Shown here in pieces: positions 23,400-35,817 of a DNA stretch of 64,000 bases (position 1 is its first letter; each line of letters starts with the position of its first letter). The notes under the pieces are model-generated. The model was not told the DNA's origin and searched no databases. It saw only the letters and a list, made by a program, of their open reading frames with translations. The translations under genes and the position numbers were made by a program. The stretch comes from Geosiphon pyriformis (lineage: Eukaryota; Glomeromycota; Glomeromycetes; Archaeosporales; Geosiphonaceae). The stretch covers positions 41,951 through 105,950 of the forward strand of contig JAAOMT010000682.1 in the NCBI GenBank assembly GCA_016748015.1, written 5' to 3'.

Positions 23400-23966
23400 C
23401 TAAGCTAGAGCTCCTACATAATCCAGTCGAGCATTGCATTGGTTTTAGACAACCAGTTATTACTAATGAGAGCTTGGTACTAAATGGCTTTCATGACTAA
23501 AACCTTGATTGGTACAATAATACTATTAACTTCAATAGAAAATTGTTAATTTTGTCAATTGAAGTTTTGGTAGCTCTATTAGCAGTAATAATTTTGGTAC
23601 TGGCAGCATGATCAACTTGGCAACCTAATTGGTCTATGAGTTGTCATGTGATGATGCTGCCTGCTGTACTATTGTCTAGATCAGCTTGATGGCCTGCCCA
23701 TTAATCTTGGCATTAGTGTATATGGCAGTAATAAGTTTTGTATTAAGGGCAGTTTTATTAAAAAAAGGGGTTTTAGTTGGTTTCTTAATTTTGAAGGAAA
23801 AAATGGCTGCTAACAATTTGTTGTTGGTAATGGTAGCTGAAGATATGTTGTTGTTAATCATTTGCTTCAAGAAGATTTCCAGATTGTTGGTTAAGGTGTT
23901 TTCTGAAGTAACCAAGAAACTCAGATAGTTCTGAAAACTCAGATTTTGGTTGTACCTATTTTCCAA
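23400..23966 (-). pseudogene. aspartic protease of element C
   Basis: The motif LDNSTAGS lies at about 23658-23681 on the minus strand and is put out of frame by one missing base compared with element B (CTGATCTAGAC against CTGATCCTAGAT). The preceding 'ALNTKLITAIYTNAKINGQA' is in the open segment 23676-23966. The flap and 'NNWL' strand are recognisable near 23430-23530. Confidence 0.7.
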
Positions 23967-25950
23967 ATTTCTGGAACATAATTCTAAAGTGTGTTTGGAT
24001 AAACTGGAGATTGGTTGATAAAAAACTATTGTTAATCTCCAGTTTTGCTAAACAATTCTCAGTCTTTGGTTTTTGGGTAATGTTTGGGTTGAATTTTGTG
24101 ATGGAATTTGAATTTGTTGAGGTTGATATATCACTTGTGGCTGCAGTTGGTAGATAACTGGTGCTAGGGTTTGATACATTGGGGTTTAGTAAATTGGTTG
24201 CTGTACTACTTGAATGTAATGTAGTTAATAATAATCTTGATTTGGATAGTGGTTTGAAGTTTGAAATCTGTGATTGGGGTTTTAATATTAATTTTCTGAC
24301 TGTGGTTGATTGTAATATGCCCTGTAGTTAGCTCTAAGATAATTTTGTTTACCATAATTGTAAAAAATACATGTCTTCTGTTGCCATAGTTAATTGACTG
24401 ATAATGGTAGACATGTCTGATTTTAAGACTAACTAGAGTTTTCTGAGTTGTTGTAATGTTGTGAAGGTTGATAAATAAACTGATTGTTATTAGCTAAGTA
24501 CCCTTCAATTTTCTGATTAATGAAATCACTGAATTGTTTCAGCTTAGAATCCCATTTAGATGACTCATTTATTACTAGATTTACAGCTTGGACATAATTG
24601 GTTTTAAGTTCAGCAGCTTCAAAATCTCTGACATTTGTGACTACAGCTTGGAAATCTGTCAGGTGTAGTGGACATACATGTTGGAGTATGCTACTGTACA
24701 GGCCATGAATAAATTGGTTCAAGATTTGTGGTACTGTAAAATAATCAGCTTGTATTGTCTAAATTTGGCATAGGTTTCTATAAAAGTGTTCCAAGTAAGT
24801 AGTAACTGCTTTGGCATTTCTTTGTTTAATAGTGGTAAAGGTATTGGCCAAGCAATTGATGCTGTTATTGTTGCTAAAATATCTTAGAAACTTAAGCTTA
24901 AATGTGTTAAAATCTTGGGCTTTGTTTACTAAGCTTTAGTATCATGAATTGGCAGTATTCTGAAAAAAATATAGAATGGCTTGTAGGGCTCTGTCATTAT
25001 TTCATCTATTGGCTGTGATGGTTTTTTCTACATCATTTAGCCACACTTGTACATTATCTTTCTCACCAGTAAATTTTTCTATTTTTGCAATTGGAGCATA
25101 GGCCATAGATGCAAAGGGTTGCTGCTGTAATGGCAATTGTTAAAGTAGTTGTTGTGGTTGCTGCTAAGGTTGTATGGGTTGTTGTAGTGGTTTGGCAATT
25201 GAGTCAATGGATGGTTGATTAATTAATTAATATTATCAGGTTTGGGATTGTTCTAAGTTTGAATATTCAGAGTTTTAATTTCTGGGTTTTCTACAATTGA
25301 GTTTTAATAGTTGAATTTTTGATTCTTGTCTTCCTTTTCTTCTGATTCAGTTACTTTTCAAGGATTAGCTATTCCAAAATCTGGTTGGAGTAATGGTAAT
25401 TGAAATCCTGATGGCATAGTTAATTACAATTTAAATTTTTCAAAGTATTTGCCATACATATCTAATAAGTCAGCTTTTAATTGTTTGCTTTGAAATAAGA
25501 TTCAAGCTAGTGGTGTTTTCATGAATGATAATATGAATCCTGATGATATATTAATGATACTTTCTGAGATGTGGTAATAGGATGGATGTGTTGATGAATT
25601 GACTCTTTGTTTCTTCCAAGTGAGTACTTGTATTTCTTTAAGTATTATTGGTGGTGTTTGCAATCTTCCTTTGTCTTTGTTTGTGTAGATGATTAGGTAT
25701 CTTTGTTGAGTGTGGATTTCAATTTCTTTATTGATTTCCATGAGGATTGCTAAAAAATTATGATTTATTGGTAGGCTGGTATTTTGAATTAATTCATTGT
25801 AAAAATTTTTTCTAGCTGAGTCAGTTTCTATTAGTACTTCCAGCAAATATGAAATTCTCTTGTTGACATAAAAGTTGAAGGCTGATTTTGCTAATAGGTA
25901 ATTGTTAGTTAATCCCAAGTATTAATAGTAGTGTTGAAATAAGAATTATA
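23967..25950 (-). pseudogene. gag of element C
   Basis: The N-terminal open segment 25502-25918 has no recognised motif. The central capsid-like block spans about 24700-25100. The C-terminal segment 24429-24722 has 'LNQFIHGL'-like and 'FEAAELKTNYVQAVNL' blocks like gag of gypsy-5. The nucleocapsid knuckle (about 24320-24370) reads 'YNYGKQNYLRANYR': the expected second Cys, His and last Cys are all Tyr, matching TGT-to-TAT and CAT-to-TAT changes. Confidence 0.7.
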
Positions 25951-25957
25951 CCTTACA

Positions 25958-25967
25958 GGGAGTACCA
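25958..25967 (-). promoter_or_regulatory. primer binding site of element C
   Basis: Two bases inside the 5' LTR on the minus strand is TGGTACTCCC, which begins with the complement of a tRNA CCA end. It would prime minus-strand cDNA. The priming tRNA cannot be named from the window. Confidence 0.55.
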
Positions 25968-25969
25968 AA

Positions 25970-26851
25970 TGTTACAAGTAATTATTTGAATAGTTGCAGT
26001 AAATAACAAATCTGTAACTTGGTGTTCAATTGATATAAAATGATAGTAATCTAAAGGTTTTTGTGTTCTGAAAATTTTGATTGAGTCCTTTGTATAATAA
26101 ACAAAGATTCTCATGTTATTTTATTTGTAGCTTCCCAGAATTGCAATTCCATTAATTTTTTTCTCAGCTTGGTGGCCAGCAATTCTTTGGTAAGCAATCT
26201 ATAATTTTTACGTGTTTTATCCACTCACAGGGGTTTTTTGCCAGACAATTTTTGATGTTAATAACTCAGTACTTAATCCTTAAAAAGTTTAATAAACCAT
26301 CAACAAGATACAAAAATAAAAAAAAGATAAAATAAAAACAATTAAGCCAAGGCAATACAAGTTAGTATCCTGTCAATAGTCATAATCAAGAACTATTGTT
26401 TCTGTGTAGTTTAAGTATTAATTACTATCAACATTTAGAGTTGATAGTGAGTAATTAGATTTGAAATACTGAATAAGTATATTTATTGATATTTGGAATG
26501 ATATGGTTTCTAACTAAGAAATAATAACTAATAAATTTCTGTTTTTTTGCTTCTAATGCTACTGCTATATATACATATTTTCTAGTTTTACAGAATTGCT
26601 TTAAATCATCTGTTCTTGCTAACTATTACTTTATTTTCTTACATTATAACTAATTATCTTATGTTATAGCATGTTATCTGATGTTATTATATGTTATTCT
26701 GTGTTATTTTGTGTTATAACACATTATTTTATATTATAATGCATTATCCAATGTTATTGTGCATTATTCTGTGTCTTTTTATGTTTTGTCATGTTTTTTT
26801 TGGTCACATTTTTTTTTTTTTTTTTGATAGGCTTTCTTTTTTCAAGTAATA
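25970..26851 (-). repeat. 5' LTR of element C
   Basis: On the plus strand it runs from TGTTACAAGTAATTATTTG to CAAGTAATA. It is the partner of 19192-20051, and the right ATTG duplication follows at 26852-26855. U3 with TGTTATTCTGTG-type repeats lies at 26640-26780 and the T-rich run at 26810-26826. Confidence 0.9.
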
Positions 26852-27040
26852 ATTGTTAGTATTATCTAATGTTACTGAAGATTTAAAATTCAAAATAATA
26901 GAATTTAATAACTCAAATAGTTTAAATATTAATATATTTAATAAATATAGTTTTTAGAGTAAAATATAGAACTATTTTGATAAGTTTGAGTAAATAAAAG
27001 AAAAAAAATAGCTAAATATATAGTTTCAAAATATGTACAT

Positions 27041-28003
27041 TGTTATCAGTAGAATTTTAGCTATTAATTAGCATGAAATTACCCTCATAATTTCTATTAA
27101 TTTGTATATATTATTATCATTTTTATTATTACTGATTATTTAATCAAATTATCAAATATCATTATTTAATTAATCTGATTTGTACTATAGAAATTAAGAT
27201 GATCAAATTACACAATACTTTGAACCATATAACATAGCCAAAATTCGCCGAAATTGATGAAAATTGGCCAAAATAATTAATAGTTCAGTAAAATAATTTG
27301 TAATTTATCAAAATGTATCTTTAGTTCACCAAAATTAAAGCAAAAAGAAAAGTACAAGTTCAATGACTAGTATTACAACAAGTTGTATAAAAAAAGAGCT
27401 TTTTTTTTTAAGAAAATTATCTTCTTATATCTTATCATAGTATCTTACTTTAGATATCTTAATTAAAACAAATCATTTTTTTACATATTTTAAATAAAAA
27501 TTAAAAAATTCGAAAACCAAATCCTTAAATATTATACTTGAAACTCACAAAAACTCAACTAACATTTTAAAATTGATTAGCTACCAATTTCAATAATCTT
27601 TTAGTAACTTCAGGTCTGGATAAAAAACATTTTTCTTAACAAAATTCTATTTCTTTTATATTTCTTTTATTTTTTTTACTTTTCTTATTATAATCATTAA
27701 AATAGTCTACAGATGAGATTTCTGTAGAAGAGTTGACTTTTACAACAAAGTAACTATACATTTTTAGTAAGTTTTCAGACAAGCAATTTCTGGGAAAGAG
27801 TTAACATTTACTACAACATAACTACACAAAGTAACTGACATAAAATTGGTCATTCTACTTATAAGTCCAGCAGTTCAAATTATAGGAGATAATTTGAAAG
27901 TAAATTTAGTTATTGGAAGTCCAACCATTTCTAAAAAATGTGAATTTACAACCAATAGACATTAACAACAGTAAAGAAAAGAGACCAAAAACTTTTAGTA
28001 ATA
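27041..28003 (+). repeat. lone LTR, family I-like, plus orientation
   Basis: It runs from TGTTATCAGTAGAATTTTAGC to TTAGTAATA, 963 bp. It aligns with the gypsy-5 LTR along its length, including the U3 short repeats (27239-27335) and a TATA-like TATAAAAAAAGAGC. Its beginning closely matches the end of the element D LTR, so it belongs to the same subfamily. No four-base duplication is evident (TACAT against TTGT), so it is either a 5' LTR with a short leader remnant or a rearranged solo LTR. Confidence 0.7.
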
Positions 28004-29270
28004 TTGTACTGATGTTTTCTTTTGGCTATAAATAAACAGTAATAGAGAACTTTTATGAAGTAAAATAGAAATGATGCAGAGATAGAGCTAATAAAACCAG
28101 CTCGAAACTGATCATTAAAATATTACACACAAAATATCCTATTTACATTAAACAAGTCATACAGTATATCATCTACAGTGCTAATTACACATTTGGAATT
28201 TCAACCAACAAAATTTATGATATTAAAAAAACATCTAATAAAATAATAAGTGTTCTCAGATACAAATCTGCTTTTGACAAATAGTTTTTATTATAAATAA
28301 ATATTTTTATTTATTTAATAATAATAGTTTTAATGTAAAAATTTTTATCATTATAAATTTAATTATTTAAAAACTTTATATATTTTTTTATATTATTTAA
28401 GTTATTTATAATATTTAAAACATTAACCAAAAACAAATTATTGAATTTTGTTTATATTTTTATATAGAGTATTTAATTTAATTTATAATCTGGTTTTATT
28501 TTTTAATTTAGTATTTATAATAATTAAAATTAAATTATTTACATTTTTATATTATTTTATAATGTTTTTTTACTTAGTAAAATTGTTTATTTTTTTATAT
28601 TATATATAAAATTTTTTATATTAAATTGGTTATTAAGTTACAATATTATTAAACAATTTTATTAATGTATTTACATTAATTTTAAACATAAAATTTATAA
28701 TATTTTTTAATTTCTTAAATTTAATTTTTTTTGAAAAACTTAAATATATTTTATTAATTGATAAATTTAAAATTAAATTCATAATTATATTCTTAACTAT
28801 AATTTTTTAACAATCTTAACCAAAAACATATTATAAAAATAAATATATTTATAAGTAAAATTAAAATTAAAATTATATTTATAAAATTAATTAAGCTTTT
28901 TTTTAACTTAGTAAATTATAATTTTATTAAATATTATTATTAAAAAAATATGTCTTTGATTCTATTAGTTTTATAAGTTATTTTTTTTAACAAAAAAACT
29001 TGATGTAATTTGTGTTTAAAATTTGTTATAAAATAAAATTAAATAATTAACAAAAGCCAATTTTTCAACATAAATTTGAAAAAAACCAATTTATTGTTTT
29101 TTAAAATTTTTTTGAATTAATAAGTTTTTTATTAAAAAAATTATATTTTAAGAATTTATAATTAAATTATTTATAATTAATATTTTATTTATATTAGTTT
29201 AGTTATATGTAATTATTATTGTAAAACTTTTTTCTTTCATTTATTCCAAATTTTCAAAAAAGAGTCAAAA
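28004..29270. other. AT-rich spacer with a short orphan frame
   Basis: 28004-28060 may be a decayed gypsy leader. About 28078-28284 on the plus strand is an open frame of about 68 codons, without a clear start, that I do not recognise. From 28285 to 29270 the sequence is almost pure A/T with no long frame, no repeat family I can match and no RNA gene. Confidence 0.5.
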
Positions 29271-29296
29271 GTTTTTTGAAAGAAGTTTTTCCAACA

Positions 29297-31140
29297 TTCA
29301 ATACAATAAAACCAACCTATTTTTTGATTTTAAGGCTACTGTTAGCTCCTGTGTTGTCATCATAAAAAAAACTATTAAAGAGTCTGGCTCTGGTGGGGCT
29401 TTAAGCCTGTTTTATCAAAAAAAAATAGAAAGAGTGTTACTTTGGAAGAAAGTATTGGTGGCGAAGAAGTGTCTACTAAGGTGTCAAGTAGTTGTTTATA
29501 GAGTTCTGAGACTAGTAACACCACTGAGTCTGAAAACATTGATATGGAGAAAGAATGTCTGATAGAGAAAACCAGCTTTGACTATAGCAAGAATGGCTTT
29601 ATTGCTGATAGAAATCATAATCAGACGCTTAAAGGGCCAGATATCAAAACTATGAAAACATTAGGCAAGCCATTAGAGAAGATAAATTTCTCAAGTCATG
29701 TTAATGATGACAATATTCTCTTGAATGCCTCTCTAAAACTTCCACCTCCCTTGAAAAATTTCTGTTAGAAAATTTTTTACTTTAAATATTAGTTTGAATA
29801 AGGTGATTGGAAATTCCTTTTAAGAAAAGTTGATGGTGGTTAGAAAATTATTTTCAAAAGTTAATGGTTTTGAGAAGAGCCTCTACTCCCTCAAAATTTT
29901 CTGAGATCATCCATGCTTCTTTCACTTCTGAATCCAGTTTAGCACAGACTACGGAAAAGGCAAAAGCAGCAAACATTTTGGTAAATACTGATCTTAAGAA
30001 ATCAATTGGTCATTCAGATTGGGCTGTAGTGGTAAAGAAAATTCTAATTGGAACATTAGCTGAGGCTGTGCATGCTGCACTATCCAAGTTTGGAATAATT
30101 AAGTTGATCAAGATGCAATTGGTGGAGCTGTGACAGAAAGCAGTGGTAGAATTTGAGCATTTAGATCATGCTAATTTGGTCACAGCTGAGTGATCTATTC
30201 TAATTAAAAAGAATGCCATGCATGTTGCTAGGGCTAATTTAGACAAAAAAACATGGGATGTAAGAGATTATTATAGAGCACTGCTTTATATACTGCCAAT
30301 AGGGACTAATGCTTATAATATCTGGGACTTTGTTAGATCTGTAGATGAAAAAACTTACATCATCAATTGCCATTCAGTCACATATGCTCGGGTTAGGTGT
30401 GTTGTTGTTTGTTTTGATTCTGTTGAGTTATTGGATTCTGCCATGAGAATTACACCAGTGCTTAAGGCACTAATTTATGTTGGTCTAGCTTTGTTTCTGT
30501 CAGATGTGCCAAGTATGGGAAGTCAGGTCATATGTCTTTAAGCTGTGCTGGGGGTAAGAAAGTTTTTTCTGGTAGCTCATTGCATAGAGTGCTTTCAGAT
30601 GCAGATAAAAGCAGACTGGCTGTGATATATGCCAAATATTCTGTTTTAGTTGCTTGTTCCATTTCTTTTGGTGGTCTTTCTTGGGTAAAGATTGCTAGTG
30701 AATCTTTCCCTCCCCCTCTCTTTGGCTGAGTTGTTTCAGTGAATATTGGCTTCTCTTCAAAGATAAAGCCATTTTTACTGGTTGTGACAGAAATCAATGA
30801 TAGGTTTGCTGCTCTTGAGTACAGTCTCATCAGTCTTGCAAAACATGTTGATATACTGGCTAAGAGGTTGGAAACACCTGAGCCAATGGTTTCTCAACTT
30901 AGCCTTGGATGTCAGCTGTTAGTGACTCTTTCATTACACAATCAAGAGATAGATATAGTGATGAATGAAGGTTCAAGTGTAATCACTGGTGATGAGACTG
31001 TTATAGGGATAGTGGTTTTCGATTTTTCTGTTATTGGGAAAATAGAGAACACTTTAAAAAATCTTGCAATTATGGTTATGAGTCTTTCAGCCAAAATAGA
31101 CAATGCCAGTTTGGTTCCTGCTGCTTCCTTCTCTCAATGA
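29297..31140 (+). pseudogene. LINE-1 ORF1-like protein with CCHC knuckle
   Basis: Consecutive open segments (29544-29768, 29864-30133, 30218-30541, 30739-31140) give an acidic Ser-rich N-terminus, then 'SFTSESSLAQTTEKAKAANI', an RNA-binding-like domain (about 30000-30500), and a zinc knuckle at 30505-30546. The knuckle reads C-X2-Y-X4-H-X4-C, so its second Cys is Tyr. A helical 'FAALEYSLISLAKHVDILAKR' tail (about 30805-30870) looks like a coiled coil. It would bind LINE RNA. Confidence 0.7.
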
Positions 31141-31144
31141 CAAA

Positions 31145-31930
31145 GCTAGTGTGGAGATTTGCTATGTGTAATGTTTGGAGTATCAATGTTCTTGCCAAGC
31201 AGAAAAACATTGTTCATTGGCACATAGAATCTGAAAATATGATTTCTATTATTACAGAAATGAAATTAAGGCTTAATACAAGGCCATAGATCATAAACAG
31301 ATTTGATGGAGTAAGAATATTCTCTTCTGGTTTGGACAAAAAATTTTTTGGTGCTGAGGTAGTGATTATTTTGGACAATTCTCTCATGCATTATGTTGTT
31401 AAAATTGAGGAAGTCTCTGGTTGTTTCATTTTTATTTAGCTCTTTTTTAAAGACAAGCTGTTGATGATAATCTTAACTCTGTATGCTGGGACTTTTGCTG
31501 AGACCAGATTTAGTCAGTCCTTTGTGATCAACTCTTTTATTGCTAAGACTATTAACTTCTTCACATTTGTAATACTAGGTGGAGATTTCAATGAGAATGG
31601 GTCTAAGAAAAGTGCAAGTTTTAAGTTTTGTTCAGATTTGGGCTTAGTCAATGCTTTTAGTAAATTTTTGCTGATTAGAGCTTCCACTTGGGGCAACTCA
31701 AGGGGTGCCATGAAGATTATTGATTATATTTTTGTGAATGAGAGTTTATTATTTGTGGTGACTGACCACAAGATCATTTTGTTTCGGATTTCTTTAATAC
31801 TGATCATAATACTGTCATAGTGTCTATTGGTTTGGGTGGGCTCTTGGATGTTTAGTTGAATAGCTTGTTAACAAAGATTGTTGGAAGTTTAAAATTAAGG
31901 ATACAGATGATGCCAAGTGGTTATGTTATA
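31145..31930 (+). pseudogene. LINE-1 AP-type endonuclease
   Basis: Endonuclease/exonuclease/phosphatase fold blocks: 'CNVWSINVLAKQKNIVHWH', 'ISIITEMKL', 'VILGGDFNENGSKKS' (about 31568-31610, Asp and Asn kept) and 'TWGNSRGAMKIIDYIFVN'. After a frameshift near 31770 come 'SDFFNTDHNTVIVSI' (about 31785-31830), which holds the final Asp-His pair. The domain would nick target DNA to prime reverse transcription. TAG codons interrupt it near 31290 and 31440. Confidence 0.8.
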
Positions 31931-33960
31931 GAAACTGTTCTTCTGCCAGGCTTTTGTGGGTAAAAAATAGATTTTTTGTTGCTGCTGCTGATAATAATTT
32001 GAACTCAATATGGTTGTTACTGGAGAGTGTGATGGTAGATTCTGCAGATAAGATTTTTTCTAAGTATTGGTTCAGTAAATTTTAGTGTTCGAGAAATAAA
32101 CAGTCCTCCAAATTTTTGGGGCTTGAGTTGCTGGTTGCAAAAATTGTCAAAAGGTTAAGTTTGGCCAATATTTTTGGCTTTGATAATCTTGTGAGAAAGT
32201 GGTTAACATTAGATGCTAAAGACTTTTGTTGTTACTAGCATGGTTTAGGCTAGTAAAAAACAGATGAACATTCTCAAACATTTATTTTTTGTCAAAAGGA
32301 AATATAGGAAATCCAAGATGTATAAGTCGAAATTAGCTAAGAAGACTTCTATTAAGAATGCAGTCGAGAAATGCATGGAGAAGTTTTGCCTAGACAAAGA
32401 TGGCATAATTAGAAGTGTTTTGGATTATCTATTTTACAAGGTGGTGTTGGACTACTTGGTGGTAGATGATGAGTTGGTTTTGGAACCTAAAAAAATGAAG
32501 TCAGATGTAGATAAAATTATGAAAAATTGGACAAGGAAATATGTGATGCTTCCAGTGCTGCCTGATTTGTGGGCTCGCCAGTATGTACCACTGGGCTATG
32601 TTAGAAACAATGTATTTTTTGGTGTAATATCTGCAATTAGTATAAGTAAATTGGTTCTGGTTGTTGGTAGTCTGCCTAATGGCAAGACAACCAGCCTGTT
32701 GGGAATTCCTAATAAGTTATGAAAGCATGGTAGTAAAGAGGTATTAAAGTGTTTATTGGTGCTGTTGAATGTGTGTTTGACTGTTGGTGGAGTGCCTACT
32801 TTGTAGAAAAAAGCATGGGTTTCAATGATTTCTAAACCATATGACTGGAATGGCATTCTTATGAACACTTGACCAATAGTGCTAATTGAGACTGCTGGAA
32901 AGATTCTGTCTAAGGTTTTGTTTGATCATATTTTGTTAGTGTGTAGCAAGTTTAATGTTCTCCAGAGCTACAACTTTTTGGTGCTAAAAGGTACATCCAC
33001 ACAGTTTCTAGTGTTTGTCATCAAGTTAGTGGTTGAGGATGCTTTTGAAAAAAATAGAGAAATTTGGTTGATTCTGTAGAATATGCAGAAAACATATGAT
33101 TCTATTGGATGACATTACTTAAAAGCTAGCTTGTAGCATATCAAAATGTGTAGCAGGTTTATTGAGTTCTTTGAGAATATATATGTAGATAAAATTAACA
33201 GAGTAATAACTGATTTTAGTCTGTCAGATGGCTACAGAGTACATGATGAGTTTGATCAAGATGAGATCTTCTTGCCCTTTTTGTGGAGGATATTTTACAA
33301 TCCACTTTTGTGTGAGGTTAAGAAACATGAACAATTGTGTAAGTACCGAATCAATACTAAGTTTGTTTCAAAAACAGATAAAATTGAGAGTAGTGATGGG
33401 ATAACATCTTGTTTTGCAGCTGGCATATTTGTTGATAATACTATTTGGATTGGGAATTGTCAGGCTTTTACTCAGTATGCTTTGAATATTGCCAGTGAGT
33501 TCTTTATAATTAATGATATCTCTATCAACAGTAAGAAGACAGTAGCTATTCCCATCAATCAAGGTGTTAAAGTAGCTTCTTTGAGTATTTGTGAACAGCT
33601 GATTTCAATAGCCAAAAAAAGCAAAGCACATTGTTACTTAAGAATCTTTTTGTCTATAAAGAGGTTGTTTAAGCCTAGTGTTGCCAGAGCTTATTCTGAT
33701 GTTTGTTTCTTTGTTAATGTTTTGCTTAAGAAGACTGTTTCAGATAAACAGTTTTCATACTTGGTCTCAGCTGTCTTGCAGCCTATAGTTGGTTACTGAA
33801 CTCAGTTTAGTTTTGTTTTGTCAAATGTTTGTCACAAATAAGATGCTATAATTAGGAAGGGTCTCAAGTCTAAAGCATGTTTGCCACGTGATTTCCTTAG
33901 TGAAGCTTTGTATCACCCATTTTTGTATGATTTGAAGTCATTTGAGCAAGTCTAGGCTGA
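31931..33960 (+). pseudogene. LINE-1 reverse transcriptase
   Basis: The linker region is followed by the open segment 32264-32722, with 'RQYVPLGYV' and 'GSLPNGKTTSLLGIPNKL'. The palm follows: motif A is 'WLIL.NMQKTYDSIG' (first Asp read as Asn next to a stop). The segment 33146-33799 contains 'PFLWRIFYNPLLCEV' and the catalytic box FVDN at 33428-33439 (second Asp lost). It then runs through 'NINSKKTVAIPINQG'-like and 'DKQFSYLVSAVLQPIV' thumb sequence. Confidence 0.85.
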
Positions 33961-33967
33961 AGGTAAA

Positions 33968-35000
33968 TTGGCTGCTGTAATCTTATTTTCTAATGCTTAT
34001 GGAATTCTTGGTTATTTGTTTTGTCACTGGTTCTTGAATTTGCAGGTTTTGGATTGGGCTTCTTTGGATTCTTTACAGTTTCCTGTTAAGTTATGTGTTA
34101 GCTCAGTGAACAATTTTTTGGCTGGTGTAGTTAGAATTTTTTTGAACAATATGCTGTCTTTGGTGAACATATTATCTAGTGTTTTTTGTAATCCTGGTGT
34201 ATTTTTGATGATCTTGGTCTTGGGAAAGTCTTTGTTCTTTGATTCTGTTTGTTCCTTAAAGCATTTTGAGATTGTTTTTAGTAACCAACTGTATAATAAG
34301 AAAAAGAGAGTGATAGACTAAAAAACTTTCCACCACTGAAAAAGATTGAATCTTAGGGGTCCTGTGCCCTATTAGTTTGTACTTACTTCTAAATTTTTGA
34401 ATGATAAGGGTTCTTTGGAATCTGTCTCTGTGGCTTCTTCTTCTTCTTTGCCCAGTTTAAGCATTTTGAATTCTAAAAAGTTTTTGGATATTTAGAATGG
34501 CTTATATGAAGTTTGGTTTGGTAATTTTGAAGTCTATATGGATAGTTCATTGAAGAGTGCTGGTTCTGCTGATGTTGTGAGTGGGGCAGCTGCATATTTT
34601 CTAGTTTTGGATATAGGTGTTAACATGAGAGTTCAGGGCCTTTTTTTTTCTACTATGACTGAATTACAAGCAGTTGTCTTGGCTTTGGAGTGTGTTCTAT
34701 TCTCTTGTAGTGTAGATTTATATCTTGACAGTCAAGCTGCTATTGATACATGTGTGTCTGAGATGTTATTTGTCTTTCCCAACTTTTATAATTATTACTG
34801 GGTAGAAAGGAAACATATTTTTAATTTGGTCTAGGATAAAGATTTTATTGTGTATTGGATTAAGATCAAGGATCATTCTGGGATTGCCAGTAATGTGAAG
34901 ACTGATACTTTTGCCAGTGAAGCAGCAGACTCTCCTGTTTTTTTACCTGTGGGTGTGCAGAAACATTTTTTGATAACTGAAAACATGGCCATGTTTGGCA
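33968..35000 (+). pseudogene. LINE-1 connection and RNase H domain
   Basis: 33968-34321 holds 'NAYGILGYLFCHWFLNLQVLDW' and 'LCVSSVNNFLAGVVRIFL'. RNase H runs from about 34525. It has the first Asp in 'EVYMDSSLK', Glu in 'TELQAVVLALECV', the second Asp in 'YLDSQAAIDTCV' and the last Asp in 'SNVKTDTFASEAA' (about 34890-34925). All four catalytic acids survive, although a TAG splits the domain near 34832. This is the least damaged enzyme of the element. Confidence 0.8.
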
Positions 35001-35817
35001 ATACTTGCCACTTTGTTTGAGATTTGTTCAGGTCTGTTTGTCAAGCTTGTTGGAAAGTGGGTCCTAGTTGTAACATGATTTTGAGGGTGTTAGTCAGTAA
35101 TGTGGATTGGATCGCCACCTCAAGAGTGTGGCATTCCAATTTACACATGCTTACAGGGTTTATTAGTTGGAAGTCAGTCATTTTGCACATGTATATGATA
35201 AAAGCTATGTATTATAGGCTGTCTGTTGCTGTTTGTAAGAGGCTTTATAATAAGAAGTATCCTGGTGTGCTTTGTTTGTTGTGCAGTAAAGTGGAATTGC
35301 CAAATCATGTCTTTACTTGTGCTTGAGATATTAACATTTGAAGAGAGGTTTGTTTAAGGCTTTTGTACTTTGGGCTTCTGTAGTTGGTGTTTATTGCTCG
35401 TTTTTTTCTGCTGTTTCTTGGGTGCTTAATCTTTGTCAATCAGATGTTGGCTTGTATTTGGTAATATGCAAAAGTTTCATGCTGAAGGATTGGTGTGAGG
35501 AGGCTGTTGGGGTCTTTGATGAGAAAGAGAAACCTGTTAACTTTGTTGTTGATTTGGTTAGGTGGTTGGTTGAGCTGTATTATTCTAAAGCATGATTAAT
35601 GAGATTTGAATTTAGAGTGCATATGGAAAAGGCTGGTTTGGTTGGTGATAGTGATATGTTGTCAGGTTTTTCATATTGTGCAGAATCTGTGTTATTGGGT
35701 GGTGTGATCAGATTTCTTGGTGTATTAGAATCTTTTATTGTTGGCTTTGGTTATTGCAGGCTTTGTCTTTTTTTTTTTGGTCTGGATAGTAGTTCCTATG
35801 TTAATATAAATGTGTAG
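35001..35817 (+). pseudogene. LINE-1 C-terminal region with Cys/His motif
   Basis: The segment 35024-35326 contains 'YLSVAVCKRLYNKKYPGVLCLLC' (first residue altered from Arg/Leu) and then 'VELPNHVFTC', a C-X2-C...H-X4-C arrangement typical of the C-terminal finger of such LINEs. Segments 35338-35595 and 35599-35817 complete the protein, ending at TAG 35815-35817. Stop and frame changes split it. Confidence 0.7.

Larger units (their letters stand above)
19192..26851 (-). mobile_element. Ty3/gypsy retrotransposon C (family II), both LTRs, internal deletion
   Basis: It is 7660 bp, bounded by LTRs of 860 and 882 bp and by the ATTG duplication. On the minus strand the order is 5' LTR, primer binding site, gag, protease, cysteine-rich domain, dUTPase, linker, RT, then directly the end of ORF3 and the 3' LTR. 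RNase H and integrase are deleted at about 20457, so it could not have integrated in this form without help. Point decay is heavy as well. Confidence 0.9.

Noticed and set aside
27041-28300. Complete gypsy element after the lone LTR
   Set aside because: No gag or pol block can be followed beyond about 28060; the sequence becomes A/T spacer.
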